Source: ZC4RG42 sp003242425
Lineage (GTDB): Bacteria; Pseudomonadota; Gammaproteobacteria; Burkholderiales; SG8-39
DNA length: 5,122 nucleotides
Reading direction: 5' to 3'
Assembly: GCA_937907425.1 (NCBI GenBank)
Contig: CALCIE010000069.1
Span: forward strand, 1-5,122
Made by a program: the position numbers and the translations under genes. The notes below the pieces were generated by a model. That model saw nothing but the letters and a program-made list of their open reading frames with translations. It did not search any database and was not told the origin of the DNA. Positions 1-4,940 of the stretch are shown here, piece after piece; position 1 is the first letter of the stretch, and every line of letters starts with the position of its first letter.

Positions 1-9
1 CAATTGCCC

Positions 10-37
10 TTGACTACCAAATGAGAATAATTATCAT
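10..37 (+). promoter_or_regulatory. Putative sigma-70 promoter of the DUF2325 gene
   Basis: TTGACT at 10-15 matches the -35 consensus at 5 of 6 positions. TATCAT at 32-37 matches the -10 consensus at 5 of 6, with a 16-bp spacer. The predicted transcription start lies near 44, giving a leader of about 18 nt that holds the ribosome site. The region is AT-rich in an otherwise GC-rich window. The Fur-like operator lies in the spacer and over the -10, the usual geometry for a promoter shut off by Fur with iron. The element assignment is by eye. Confidence 0.6.
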
Positions 38-41
38 TATA
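23..41 (+). promoter_or_regulatory. Fur box (ferric uptake regulator operator)
   Basis: Aligned to the classical 19-bp Fur consensus GATAATGATAATCATTATC, the 19 bases here match at 15 positions, including an unbroken ATCATTAT. The core is a near-perfect inverted repeat: ATGAGAAT (21-28), one central A, then ATTATCAT (30-37), with one mismatched pair. It covers the promoter spacer and -10 element, so iron-loaded Fur would be expected to block RNA polymerase. Fur recognition of this motif is established for proteobacteria; binding here is inferred. Confidence 0.85.
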
Positions 42-50
42 AATTTGGAC

Positions 51-56
51 AGGGGG
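51..56 (+). promoter_or_regulatory. Ribosome binding site of the DUF2325 gene
   Basis: AGGGGG lies 5 nt before the ATG at 62. It supports that start, since no other start codon in this frame is close by. Confidence 0.65.
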
Positions 57-61
57 CAACG

Positions 62-361
62 ATGGAAGCGTTGATCGTGGGTGCCGACCGGTTGGGTAAC
101 ATCCCGGAGGTGCTGGCCGGCTATGGGATCGCCATCCGCAAACACATCAGCGGCCGCGACCCCGCGCACCAGAAACGCTGCTCGCTGCCGAGCGGTATCA
201 ACCTGGTGATCCTGTTTACCGATTTCCTCGGCCACAACGTGATGAAGCGCTTCCGAGACGCCGCCCGGGCGCAGGGTCTGCCGGTGCTCTGCTGCCGCCG
301 TTCCGCCTGCAGCGTCACCCGGGCGCTGGGCCAGTGCGGGCTCTGCCCGAAACGGCATTGA
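62..361 (+). CDS. DUF2325 family protein, Fur-controlled, cysteine-rich
   Basis: This 99-residue protein matches my recollection of the DUF2325 family (PF10087), whose biochemical function is unknown. Family-like elements are the opening IVGADRLGNIPEVL (5-18), a strand-like hydrophobic stretch NLVILFTDFLGHNVMK (47-62) and the segment GLPVLCCRRSACS (72-84). There is no signal peptide or membrane segment, so it should be cytosolic; the alternating strand/helix pattern suggests a small Rossmann-like alpha/beta fold. Six cysteines (40, 77, 78, 83, 92, 95), including a C-terminal CGLC pair, could bind metal or respond to redox, but this is inference. The gene has its own promoter with a Fur box and a good ribosome site, so it should be made under iron limitation. 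It ends 123 bp before the PepSY-like gene and appears to be transcribed alone. Family assignment is fairly confident; the role is unknown. Confidence 0.85.
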   Translation: MEALIVGADRLGNIPEVLAGYGIAIRKHISGRDPAHQKRCSLPSGINLVILFTDFLGHNVMKRFRDAARAQGLPVLCCRRSACSVTRALGQCGLCPKRH

Positions 362-374
362 ACTTGCGTACCGC

Positions 375-407
375 CGGAAAACGATCCCCGTATCGCGCAC
401 TTTTCCG
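375..407 (+). terminator. Hairpin shortly after the DUF2325 gene, possible weak terminator
   Basis: CGGAAAA (375-381) pairs with TTTTCCG (401-407). Inside it CGAT (382-385) pairs with ATCG (392-395) around the loop CCCCGT, leaving a 5-nt bulge (396-400) on the 3' side. It begins 13 nt after the DUF2325 stop codon. The stem is AT-rich at its base and no T-run follows the completed hairpin, so it is a poor factor-independent terminator. It may instead protect the mRNA 3' end or form part of a structured leader. Confidence 0.35.
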
Positions 408-425
408 CTACGGATCTGTCCAAGA

Positions 426-464
426 AAAAGGACGGTCCGGGCGCGCTGCGGCGCCCGTCCTTTT
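426..464 (+). terminator. Factor-independent terminator-like hairpin, possibly bidirectional
   Basis: AAAAGGACG (426-434) pairs with CGTCCTTTT (456-464). After a 5-nt bulge (435-439), GGCGC (440-444) pairs with GCGCC (451-455) around a 6-nt loop. A-run, GC-rich stem and T-run are all present, so it could end transcripts from either direction. It most likely terminates the DUF2325 transcript. It ends 20 nt before the ATG of the PepSY-like gene, leaving little room for a separate promoter downstream of it, so it could act as an attenuator of that gene. Confidence 0.7.
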
Positions 465-475
465 CCATATCGAAC

Positions 476-479
476 GGAG
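476..479 (+). promoter_or_regulatory. Ribosome binding site of the PepSY-like gene
   Basis: GGAG lies 5 nt before the ATG at 485. It is outside the terminator-like hairpin and would be free for ribosomes if transcription passes that structure. Confidence 0.6.
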
Positions 480-484
480 TCACG

Positions 485-760
485 ATGAACAAACGAACGA
501 TTCTTGGGGCGGTACTGGGCATGGCTCTGTTACTGCCCGGGTGGGCGGCGGCTGACGAGAAGGTGCCGGTCGACAAGCTGCCGCAGGCGGTGCGCGCGGC
601 GATCGAGCAGCGCTTCCCCGGCGCCGAACTGCTCAAGGCCGAACGCGACGTACACCGCGGCCAGATCGAGTACGAAGTGAAGCTGCGGCACGAAGGCCGG
701 CGTTACGAGGTCGAGGTGCTCGAGAACGGCGAGATCCGCGACATCGATCGCGACGATTAA
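485..760 (+). CDS. Small exported PepSY-like domain protein
   Basis: This 91-residue protein opens with a clear Sec signal peptide: MNKR, a hydrophobic core (about 6-18) and an AAA cleavage motif before D24. The mature part of about 68 residues should be periplasmic. It carries one PepSY-like unit: a helix with AIEQRFPGAEL (39-49), then strands with IEYEVKLRHEGRRYEVEVLENGEI (61-84). The tyrosine/valine strand pair ending in a glycine turn is typical of PepSY-like proteins, which have been linked to protease inhibition or sensing in the envelope, but no specific activity can be assigned. The C-terminus is acidic (DIDRDD). The start is set by the ribosome site and the signal peptide. No convincing promoter is seen in the upstream gap. 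Its TAA stop interlocks with that of the convergent NlpC/P60 gene. Confidence 0.85.
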   Translation: MNKRTILGAVLGMALLLPGWAAADEKVPVDKLPQAVRAAIEQRFPGAELLKAERDVHRGQIEYEVKLRHEGRRYEVEVLENGEIRDIDRDD

Positions 761-1266
761 GGGCCGTCGTTGACGGCCACCCGGCGCGCCCCCGTATAGC
801 GCTTGCGCCAGTAAGGCTGGCGCATGTCCTCCACGCGCACCACGCCCTTGCTGCTCGGCGCGTGCACGAACTTCTGTTCGCCCAGGTAGATGCCCACGTG
901 CGAGTAGGGCCGGCCGAGGGTGTCGTAAAACACCAGGTCGCCCGGCTGCAGCTCGTGCTGCGCCACATGGATGCCCGCCGAGGCGAGTTCCTCCACCGTG
1001 CGGGGTAGCCGCACGCCCGTCGCTTCCCGGTAAACGTATTGCACCAGACCCGAGCAGTCGAAACCCTGCACGGGCGAGCTGCCGCCGTAACGGTACGGTA
1101 CCCCGAGCTGACCGAGTGCCAGCAGGGCGACTTCGCTGGCGATGACGTCGGGTGGTGCAGCGGCCGGGGGCGGTTCGCGGTCGGCGGGATCGATGGTCGC
1201 GCAGCCCGTCAGCGCCGCGAGCAGTACGAATGCCGTCAATCGGGCCGCGCGCCTCATCCCCGACAT
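757..1266 (-). CDS. NlpC/P60 family lipoprotein, putative peptidoglycan endopeptidase
   Basis: The encoded protein is 169 aa. A lipoprotein signal peptide ends in the lipobox LTGC (lipidated Cys22), followed by a proline/alanine-rich linker (about 32-40). The NlpC/P60 cysteine-peptidase domain occupies about 45-165. The catalytic triad is visible: Cys71 in FDCSG, His123 in SHVGIY and His135 in FVHAP; PGDLVFY (108-114) is also family-typical. Such enzymes cut peptide stems of peptidoglycan; members of this size resemble E. coli Spr/MepS and NlpC. Residues after the lipobox (ATIDPA) contain no Asp at +2, so outer-membrane sorting is expected. Start choice is uncertain: ATG at 1266 has a GGA 8 nt upstream; ATG at 1257 gives MRRAARL directly before the hydrophobic core; ATG at 1281 and 1365 are longer alternatives, the last overlapping the divergent gene. 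The family call is firm; the substrate bond is inferred. Confidence 0.9.
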   Translation of the reverse strand: MSGMRRAARLTAFVLLAALTGCATIDPADREPPPAAAPPDVIASEVALLALGQLGVPYRYGGSSPVQGFDCSGLVQYVYREATGVRLPRTVEELASAGIHVAQHELQPGDLVFYDTLGRPYSHVGIYLGEQKFVHAPSSKGVVRVEDMRQPYWRKRYTGARRVAVNDGP

Positions 1267-1289
1267 TGCCTTGGTCCCCATGGCCGGGT

Positions 1290-1295
1290 AGTGTA
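1290..1295 (-). promoter_or_regulatory. Possible -10 element for the NlpC/P60 gene
   Basis: On the minus strand this reads TACACT (4 of 6 to TATAAT) and lies 24 nt before the chosen ATG. No good -35 is visible at the usual distance. The predicted transcript start near 1283 would give a very short leader for the 1266 start and would exclude the longest start at 1365. Confidence 0.3.
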
Positions 1296-1337
1296 AGAAG
1301 CCTATGCCGCGACGGCCAGCGTTTCGCTGCGGCGGAC

Positions 1338-1342
1338 GGAGG
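1338..1342 (+). promoter_or_regulatory. Strong ribosome binding site deciding the start of the secretin-like gene
   Basis: GGAGG sits 7 nt before the ATG at 1350, whereas the open frame extends about 200 bases further upstream. The site and the signal peptide that begins at 1350 together fix the start. Confidence 0.75.
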
Positions 1343-1349
1343 ATCGGTA

Positions 1350-2174
1350 ATGCGTAGAAGTGCATGGTGCTGGGCGCTCGCGCTGCTGCTCGTTGCAGCG
1401 CTTGCGCGCGCCGACGAAGTCGAAACGGTGCAGCTGCGTCATCGCACCGCCGCGCAGCTCATCCCGGTGTTGCAGCCCATGCTGGAACCCGGCGGGGCGC
1501 TGTCGGGCATACAGAGCACGCTCATCATCCGCTCCAGCCGCGACAACATAGAAGACCTGAAGCGCATCATCGCCACGCTCGACACCGCGCCGCGAAGGCT
1601 GCTCATTTCCGTCCGGCAGGATGCGTCGTTCAGCGGCACGCGCAGCGACATCGGCGTTTCCGGCACGTTCGGCGGCGACGTACGCGTGGGGGTGAACGAA
1701 GCGCCGCGGCGCGAAACGGGCGCGAGCGTGCGCGTGCTCGACTCCGTGCGCGCAGGCGACGAGCGCAACGTGAGCCAGGTACAGGCGGTCGAAGGCAGCC
1801 CGGCCTATATCGCCGTCGGACAATCGATCCCCGTCCCGGTCGAACAGGTGCGTCACACGCCCTATGGCCGCGAAGTGGTACGCAGCGTCGAGTACCGCGA
1901 TGTCAACACCGGCTTCTACGTCGTGCCGCATTTGTCGGGCGAGCATGTCGTCCTCGAAATCGAACCGCAGCGCGAACGTCCGGGCGCCTACGGTCCCGGC
2001 AGCACCGACGTGCAGCGGATTGCCACCACGGTGAGCGCCCGCCTGGGCGAATGGATCGAGCTCGGCGGCTTTGCCGACCGTTCGGTACACGAGAGCAACC
2101 GCATCCTCTCCAGCCGCTCGAGCGGCGCGCGGGGCGGGCGCAGCGTCTGGGTGAAAGTCGAAGCACTGCCGTGA
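1350..2174 (+). CDS. Reduced secretin-like exported protein (secretin N-domain plus partial secretin core)
   Basis: The encoded protein is 274 aa. A Sec signal peptide (hydrophobic 8-18, cleavage after ARA, residue 21) directs it to the periplasm or outer membrane. Residues about 25-88 look like a secretin N-domain (the NolW/GspD N1-type repeat): VQLRHRTAAQLIPVLQPML, TLIIRSS, then IEDLKRIIATLD and LLISV. Residues about 148-242 resemble the C-terminal part of the secretin core: AYIAVGQSIP, VEYRDVNTGFYVVPHL, VVLEIEP, and IATTVSARLGEWIELGG. Between them is a glycine- and arginine-rich stretch (about 91-145) in place of the first half of the usual core. Full secretins are commonly 400-700 residues with several N-domains, so pore formation is doubtful. 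No pilus or type II secretion genes lie nearby. The stop overlaps the GTG of the downstream helicase (GTGA), implying one mRNA. Domain homology is fairly confident; function is not known. Confidence 0.8.
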   Translation: MRRSAWCWALALLLVAALARADEVETVQLRHRTAAQLIPVLQPMLEPGGALSGIQSTLIIRSSRDNIEDLKRIIATLDTAPRRLLISVRQDASFSGTRSDIGVSGTFGGDVRVGVNEAPRRETGASVRVLDSVRAGDERNVSQVQAVEGSPAYIAVGQSIPVPVEQVRHTPYGREVVRSVEYRDVNTGFYVVPHLSGEHVVLEIEPQRERPGAYGPGSTDVQRIATTVSARLGEWIELGGFADRSVHESNRILSSRSSGARGGRSVWVKVEALP

Positions 2175-4132
2175 ACGACACCACGGTCCGCGCGGACCTC
2201 GAACGCATCTTCGGTCCCGAAGGACCGCTTGCCCGCGCCATCCCGGGCTACAAACCGCGTCCGCAACAGATCGAGATGGCCCAGCGGGTGGCCGAGGCCA
2301 TCCGTGCGCAACGCCGTTTCATCGCTGAAGCGGGCACCGGCACGGGCAAGACCGTCGCTTATCTCGTTCCGGCCCTGCTGCACGGCGGCAAGGTCATCAT
2401 CTCCACCGGCACCAAGACGCTGCAGGATCAACTCTTCCATCGCGATCTGCCGGCCGTGCGCGACGCGCTCCGCCTGCCCGTGACGGCGGCGCTGCTGAAA
2501 GGCCGCGCCAACTACGTCTGCCGTCATCACCTCGCGCGCAATCTCGCCGACGGACGCCTGCCGAGCCGCGAGGACGTGCACGATCTGCAGACCATCGCGC
2601 GCTTCGCGCGCCAATCGCTGAGCGGCGACAAGGCCGAACTGTCTTCCGTGCGCGAGGACGCGCCGGCCTGGAACCTCGCCACCTCCACGCGCGAGAATTG
2701 CCTGGGCACGAAGTGTCCCGAGTACGGAGACTGTTTCGTGATGAAGGCGCGGCGCGCGGCCATGGAGGCGGAAGTGGTGGTCGTCAACCACCACCTGTTC
2801 TTCGCCGACGTCATGCTGAAGGACGAAGGCATGGCCGAGCTGCTGCCCGCCTGCAACACGGTGATCCTCGACGAGGCGCATCAGTTGCCGGAAGTCGCGT
2901 CGCTGTTCTTCGGCACCACGGTCTCGACCGGCCAAGTGCTGGAGCTCGCGCGCGACATCGTCGCCGAAGGCGTTGCCGAAGCGCCCGACATGCGGGAACT
3001 GCCGGACGCCGCGCGCCGCCTCGACCGGGCCGCCCGCGATCTGCGTCTGGCCGTTTCCCTGAAGGACGTGCGCGTGCCGGCACAGCAGCTCCTGCAGGAC
3101 GAGCACTTCGAGCAGGCGCTCGAGCGGTTGCACGAAGCCTGCCTCGACGCGCGCGACGTGTTGCGGATGGCGGAGGAACGCGGCGAAGGCCTGAAGAACT
3201 GTGCGGCGCGCGCGGCGGAGTTGTGCGAGCGGCTGCACGCCTGGCGTTCGGACGAGGCGGCCGAACGCGTGCGCTGGATCGAGGCCTACACCCACGCGCT
3301 TGCGCTGCACGCGACGCCGCTCGTCGTGGCCGACAGCTTCAGGCGCCAGCTCGAGGGCCGTCCGCGGGCGTGGATCTTCACCTCCGCGACGCTGTCGATG
3401 AAGGGCAATTTCGACCACTACCGCCGCCAGATGGGTCTGGAGGATGCCGAGTGCGCGAGCTGGGACAGCCCCTTTGACTATCCCAGGCACGGCATCCTCT
3501 ATCTGCCGCTCGATCTGCCGGAACCCAACAGCCCCGAGCACACCGAAGCCGTGGTGCGCGCGGCGCTGCCGGTGTTGCGTGCGAGCGGCGGACGGGCGTT
3601 CCTGCTGTTCACCACCTTGCGCGCCATGCGCCAGGCGCACGAGCTGCTGGGCGAGGCGTTCAAACGCGAAGGGCTCGACTTTCCGCTGCTCCTGCAAGGC
3701 GAGGGCACGCGCACCGAGCTGCTGGAACGCTTCCGCAAACTCGGCAACGCCGTGCTGGTGGCGAGCTCCAGTTTCTGGGAAGGCGTCGATGTGCGCGGCG
3801 AAGCGCTGTCGGTGGTGGTGATCGACAAGTTGCCGTTCGCGCCGCCCGACGATCCGGTGCTGCAGGCGCGGCTTGAAGCGATGCGCAAGAACGGCGGCAA
3901 TCCGTTCATGGATTACCAGCTGCCGCAGGCGGCGATCGCCTTGAAACAGGGTGCGGGACGGTTGATCCGCGACGAACGCGACCGCGGCGTGCTGATGATC
4001 TGCGACCCGCGGCTGGCGAGCAAAGGCTACGGCCGGCAGCTCGTGGACAGTCTTCCCGCCATGCGCCGCACCCGCAGCCTCGCGGTGGTGGAGCGTTTCC
4101 TGCTAAGCGGCGCGGAAGCCGCGGCCGCCTGA
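2171..4132 (+). CDS. DinG/YoaA-type ATP-dependent iron-sulfur DNA helicase
   Basis: This 653-residue protein is full-length for the family (E. coli YoaA is about 640). It is an XPD-like superfamily 2 helicase expected to unwind DNA 5' to 3' during repair of damaged or stalled replication structures, in the cytoplasm. Motifs in order: Q-like region with YKPRPQQIEMA (27-37), Walker A EAGTGTGKT (53-61), the Fe-S cysteines C117, C177, C182 and C188 (the last three spaced 5 and 6 as I recall in DinG), DEAH box VILDEAH (231-237), TSATLS (404-409), SSFWEGVDV (533-541) and motif VI QGAGRLIR (593-600). All key residues are intact. The start is a GTG overlapping the stop of the secretin-like gene by 4 nt; no strong ribosome site is seen, which fits translational coupling. 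The open frame extends upstream, but only as an overlap with the previous gene. DinG and YoaA are hard to separate here; the length and early Walker A favour YoaA-like. Confidence 0.93.
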   Translation: MNDTTVRADLERIFGPEGPLARAIPGYKPRPQQIEMAQRVAEAIRAQRRFIAEAGTGTGKTVAYLVPALLHGGKVIISTGTKTLQDQLFHRDLPAVRDALRLPVTAALLKGRANYVCRHHLARNLADGRLPSREDVHDLQTIARFARQSLSGDKAELSSVREDAPAWNLATSTRENCLGTKCPEYGDCFVMKARRAAMEAEVVVVNHHLFFADVMLKDEGMAELLPACNTVILDEAHQLPEVASLFFGTTVSTGQVLELARDIVAEGVAEAPDMRELPDAARRLDRAARDLRLAVSLKDVRVPAQQLLQDEHFEQALERLHEACLDARDVLRMAEERGEGLKNCAARAAELCERLHAWRSDEAAERVRWIEAYTHALALHATPLVVADSFRRQLEGRPRAWIFTSATLSMKGNFDHYRRQMGLEDAECASWDSPFDYPRHGILYLPLDLPEPNSPEHTEAVVRAALPVLRASGGRAFLLFTTLRAMRQAHELLGEAFKREGLDFPLLLQGEGTRTELLERFRKLGNAVLVASSSFWEGVDVRGEALSVVVIDKLPFAPPDDPVLQARLEAMRKNGGNPFMDYQLPQAAIALKQGAGRLIRDERDRGVLMICDPRLASKGYGRQLVDSLPAMRRTRSLAVVERFLLSGAEAAAA

Positions 4133-4139
4133 TTGCCGC

Positions 4140-4940
4140 TCAGTTCTCCGTCTTCCAGAGCTTCCACCAGGGCGTCTTCCTGGTGGGGACTTCGCCGCGC
4201 AGATACGGGCTGTCGGGAAAGTTCATCTGCAGCACGCGCCGCGCGTCGTCGCGCAGGTCGGCGAGTCCCAGATGGTCGTAAGCCACGCTCATGAGATAGA
4301 GCGCCTCCTCGCGCGCCGGCGCGTTGGGATACTGCTTCACCGCGTACTGCGCGCGGTTGGCGGCGGCGAGATAGGCGCCGCGCTTGATGTAGAAGCGCGC
4401 GACCGACACTTCGTGCGAAGCGAGCGCATTGACGATGTAGTTCATGCGCGCGATCGCATCCGGCGTGTACTTGCTGTCCGGGAAGCGCGTGACCAGTTCG
4501 CGGAAGGCGTTGAAGGATTCGCGCGCCGCACGCGGATCGCGTTCGGCCGGATTCTGATCGGCGAGCTGGGCGAGGATGGTCTGGTCCTCGTAGAAGTTCG
4601 CCACGCCTTTGAGGTAGTAGGCGTAGTCGACGTGCGGATGGTTGGGATGCATCTTGATGAAGCGGTCGCAGGCCGCCACCGCCGAAGCGGCGTCGCCGTC
4701 CCGGTAGTAGGCGTAGGCGATTTCCAGTTGCGCCTGCTGCGCGTAGCGGCCGAAGGGATAGCGCGCCTCCAGCTTCTCGAAATATTCGATCGCCTGCGTG
4801 TAATTGCCGCTGTTCAACAGATCGCGCGCTTCGCTGTAGAGCCGTTGCGCCGACCAGCCTGCGGTTTCGTCCTCCGTGCTCGTGCCGCCGCAGCTCGCCA
4901 GCAACAGGGCCATAAGCAATAACGCTACACTACGCTTCAT
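4140..4940 (-). CDS. bamD: Outer membrane protein assembly factor BamD (ComL)
   Basis: BamD is the essential lipoprotein of the BAM complex, which folds beta-barrel proteins into the outer membrane; it binds BamA from the periplasmic side. The 266-residue product starts with MKRS, a hydrophobic core and the lipobox LASC (lipidated Cys17). The rest is built of TPR-like helix pairs. Diagnostic segments are YTQAIEYFEKLEARYPFG (47-64), QLEIAYAYYRDGD (71-83), DRFIKMHPNHPHVDYAYYLKG (92-112), ERDPRAARESF (133-143), SKYTPDA (156-162) and SVARFYIKRGAYLAAANRAQ (179-198). The C-terminal TPWWKLWK tail resembles betaproteobacterial ComL. Alternative starts at 4949 (MARMKR, like the E. coli N-terminus) and 4976 exist; 4940 gives the most compact signal peptide, with GGGATGG upstream. 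It converges on the helicase gene and is divergent from rluD. Confidence 0.95.
   Translation of the reverse strand: MKRSVALLLMALLLASCGGTSTEDETAGWSAQRLYSEARDLLNSGNYTQAIEYFEKLEARYPFGRYAQQAQLEIAYAYYRDGDAASAVAACDRFIKMHPNHPHVDYAYYLKGVANFYEDQTILAQLADQNPAERDPRAARESFNAFRELVTRFPDSKYTPDAIARMNYIVNALASHEVSVARFYIKRGAYLAAANRAQYAVKQYPNAPAREEALYLMSVAYDHLGLADLRDDARRVLQMNFPDSPYLRGEVPTRKTPWWKLWKTEN
4164..4186. repeat. Perfect 8-bp inverted repeat inside the 3' end of bamD
   Basis: CCACCAGG (4164-4171) and CCTGGTGG (4179-4186) are exact reverse complements around a 7-nt loop. The repeat lies in the codons for the RKTPWW region of BamD, just past the end of the convergent helicase gene. No T-run follows on either strand, so it is not a classical terminator, but with only 7 bp between the genes it is the most evident RNA hairpin available to the helicase transcript. 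It may be chance from codon choice. Confidence 0.4.
4926..4931 (+). promoter_or_regulatory. Possible -10 element for rluD inside bamD
   Basis: TACACT (4 of 6 to the -10 consensus) ends 7 nt before the rluD ATG. Transcription would then start at or next to the A of the ATG, giving a leaderless or almost leaderless mRNA. No clear -35 is visible, and no ribosome site precedes the ATG, which is consistent with the idea but does not prove it. Confidence 0.3.

Noticed and set aside
121..636. A 171-codon minus-strand open frame across the DUF2325 gene, the hairpin spacer and the PepSY-like gene
   Set aside because: It crosses a terminator-like structure and has low-complexity Ser/Arg/Ala content without a domain. 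Both plus-strand genes have ribosome sites and family features.
1317..1329. Small inverted repeat CAGCG-TTT-CGCTG ahead of the secretin-like gene, considered as an operator or leader hairpin
   Set aside because: A 5-bp stem is readily expected by chance in GC-rich DNA, and no promoter elements are placed around it.
1152..1349. Upstream extension of the secretin-like reading frame
   Set aside because: It runs antisense through the NlpC/P60 gene. The GGAGG ribosome site and the signal peptide place the start at 1350.
1364..2170. Upstream extension of the helicase reading frame by 269 codons
   Set aside because: The extension is an Arg/His/Ala-rich shadow of the secretin-like gene read in another frame. 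The helicase family begins close to the GTG at 2171.
1988..3697. A 569-codon open frame on the minus strand, antisense to the helicase gene
   Set aside because: It lies opposite a helicase with all motifs intact. Its product is rich in Arg, Ala, Gln and His with no recognisable domain, as expected when high-GC codon bias removes stops from the antisense frame.
4272..4922. A 216-codon open frame on the plus strand opposite bamD
   Set aside because: The product is Arg/Val-rich with no domain I recognise, and bamD on the other strand is unambiguous.
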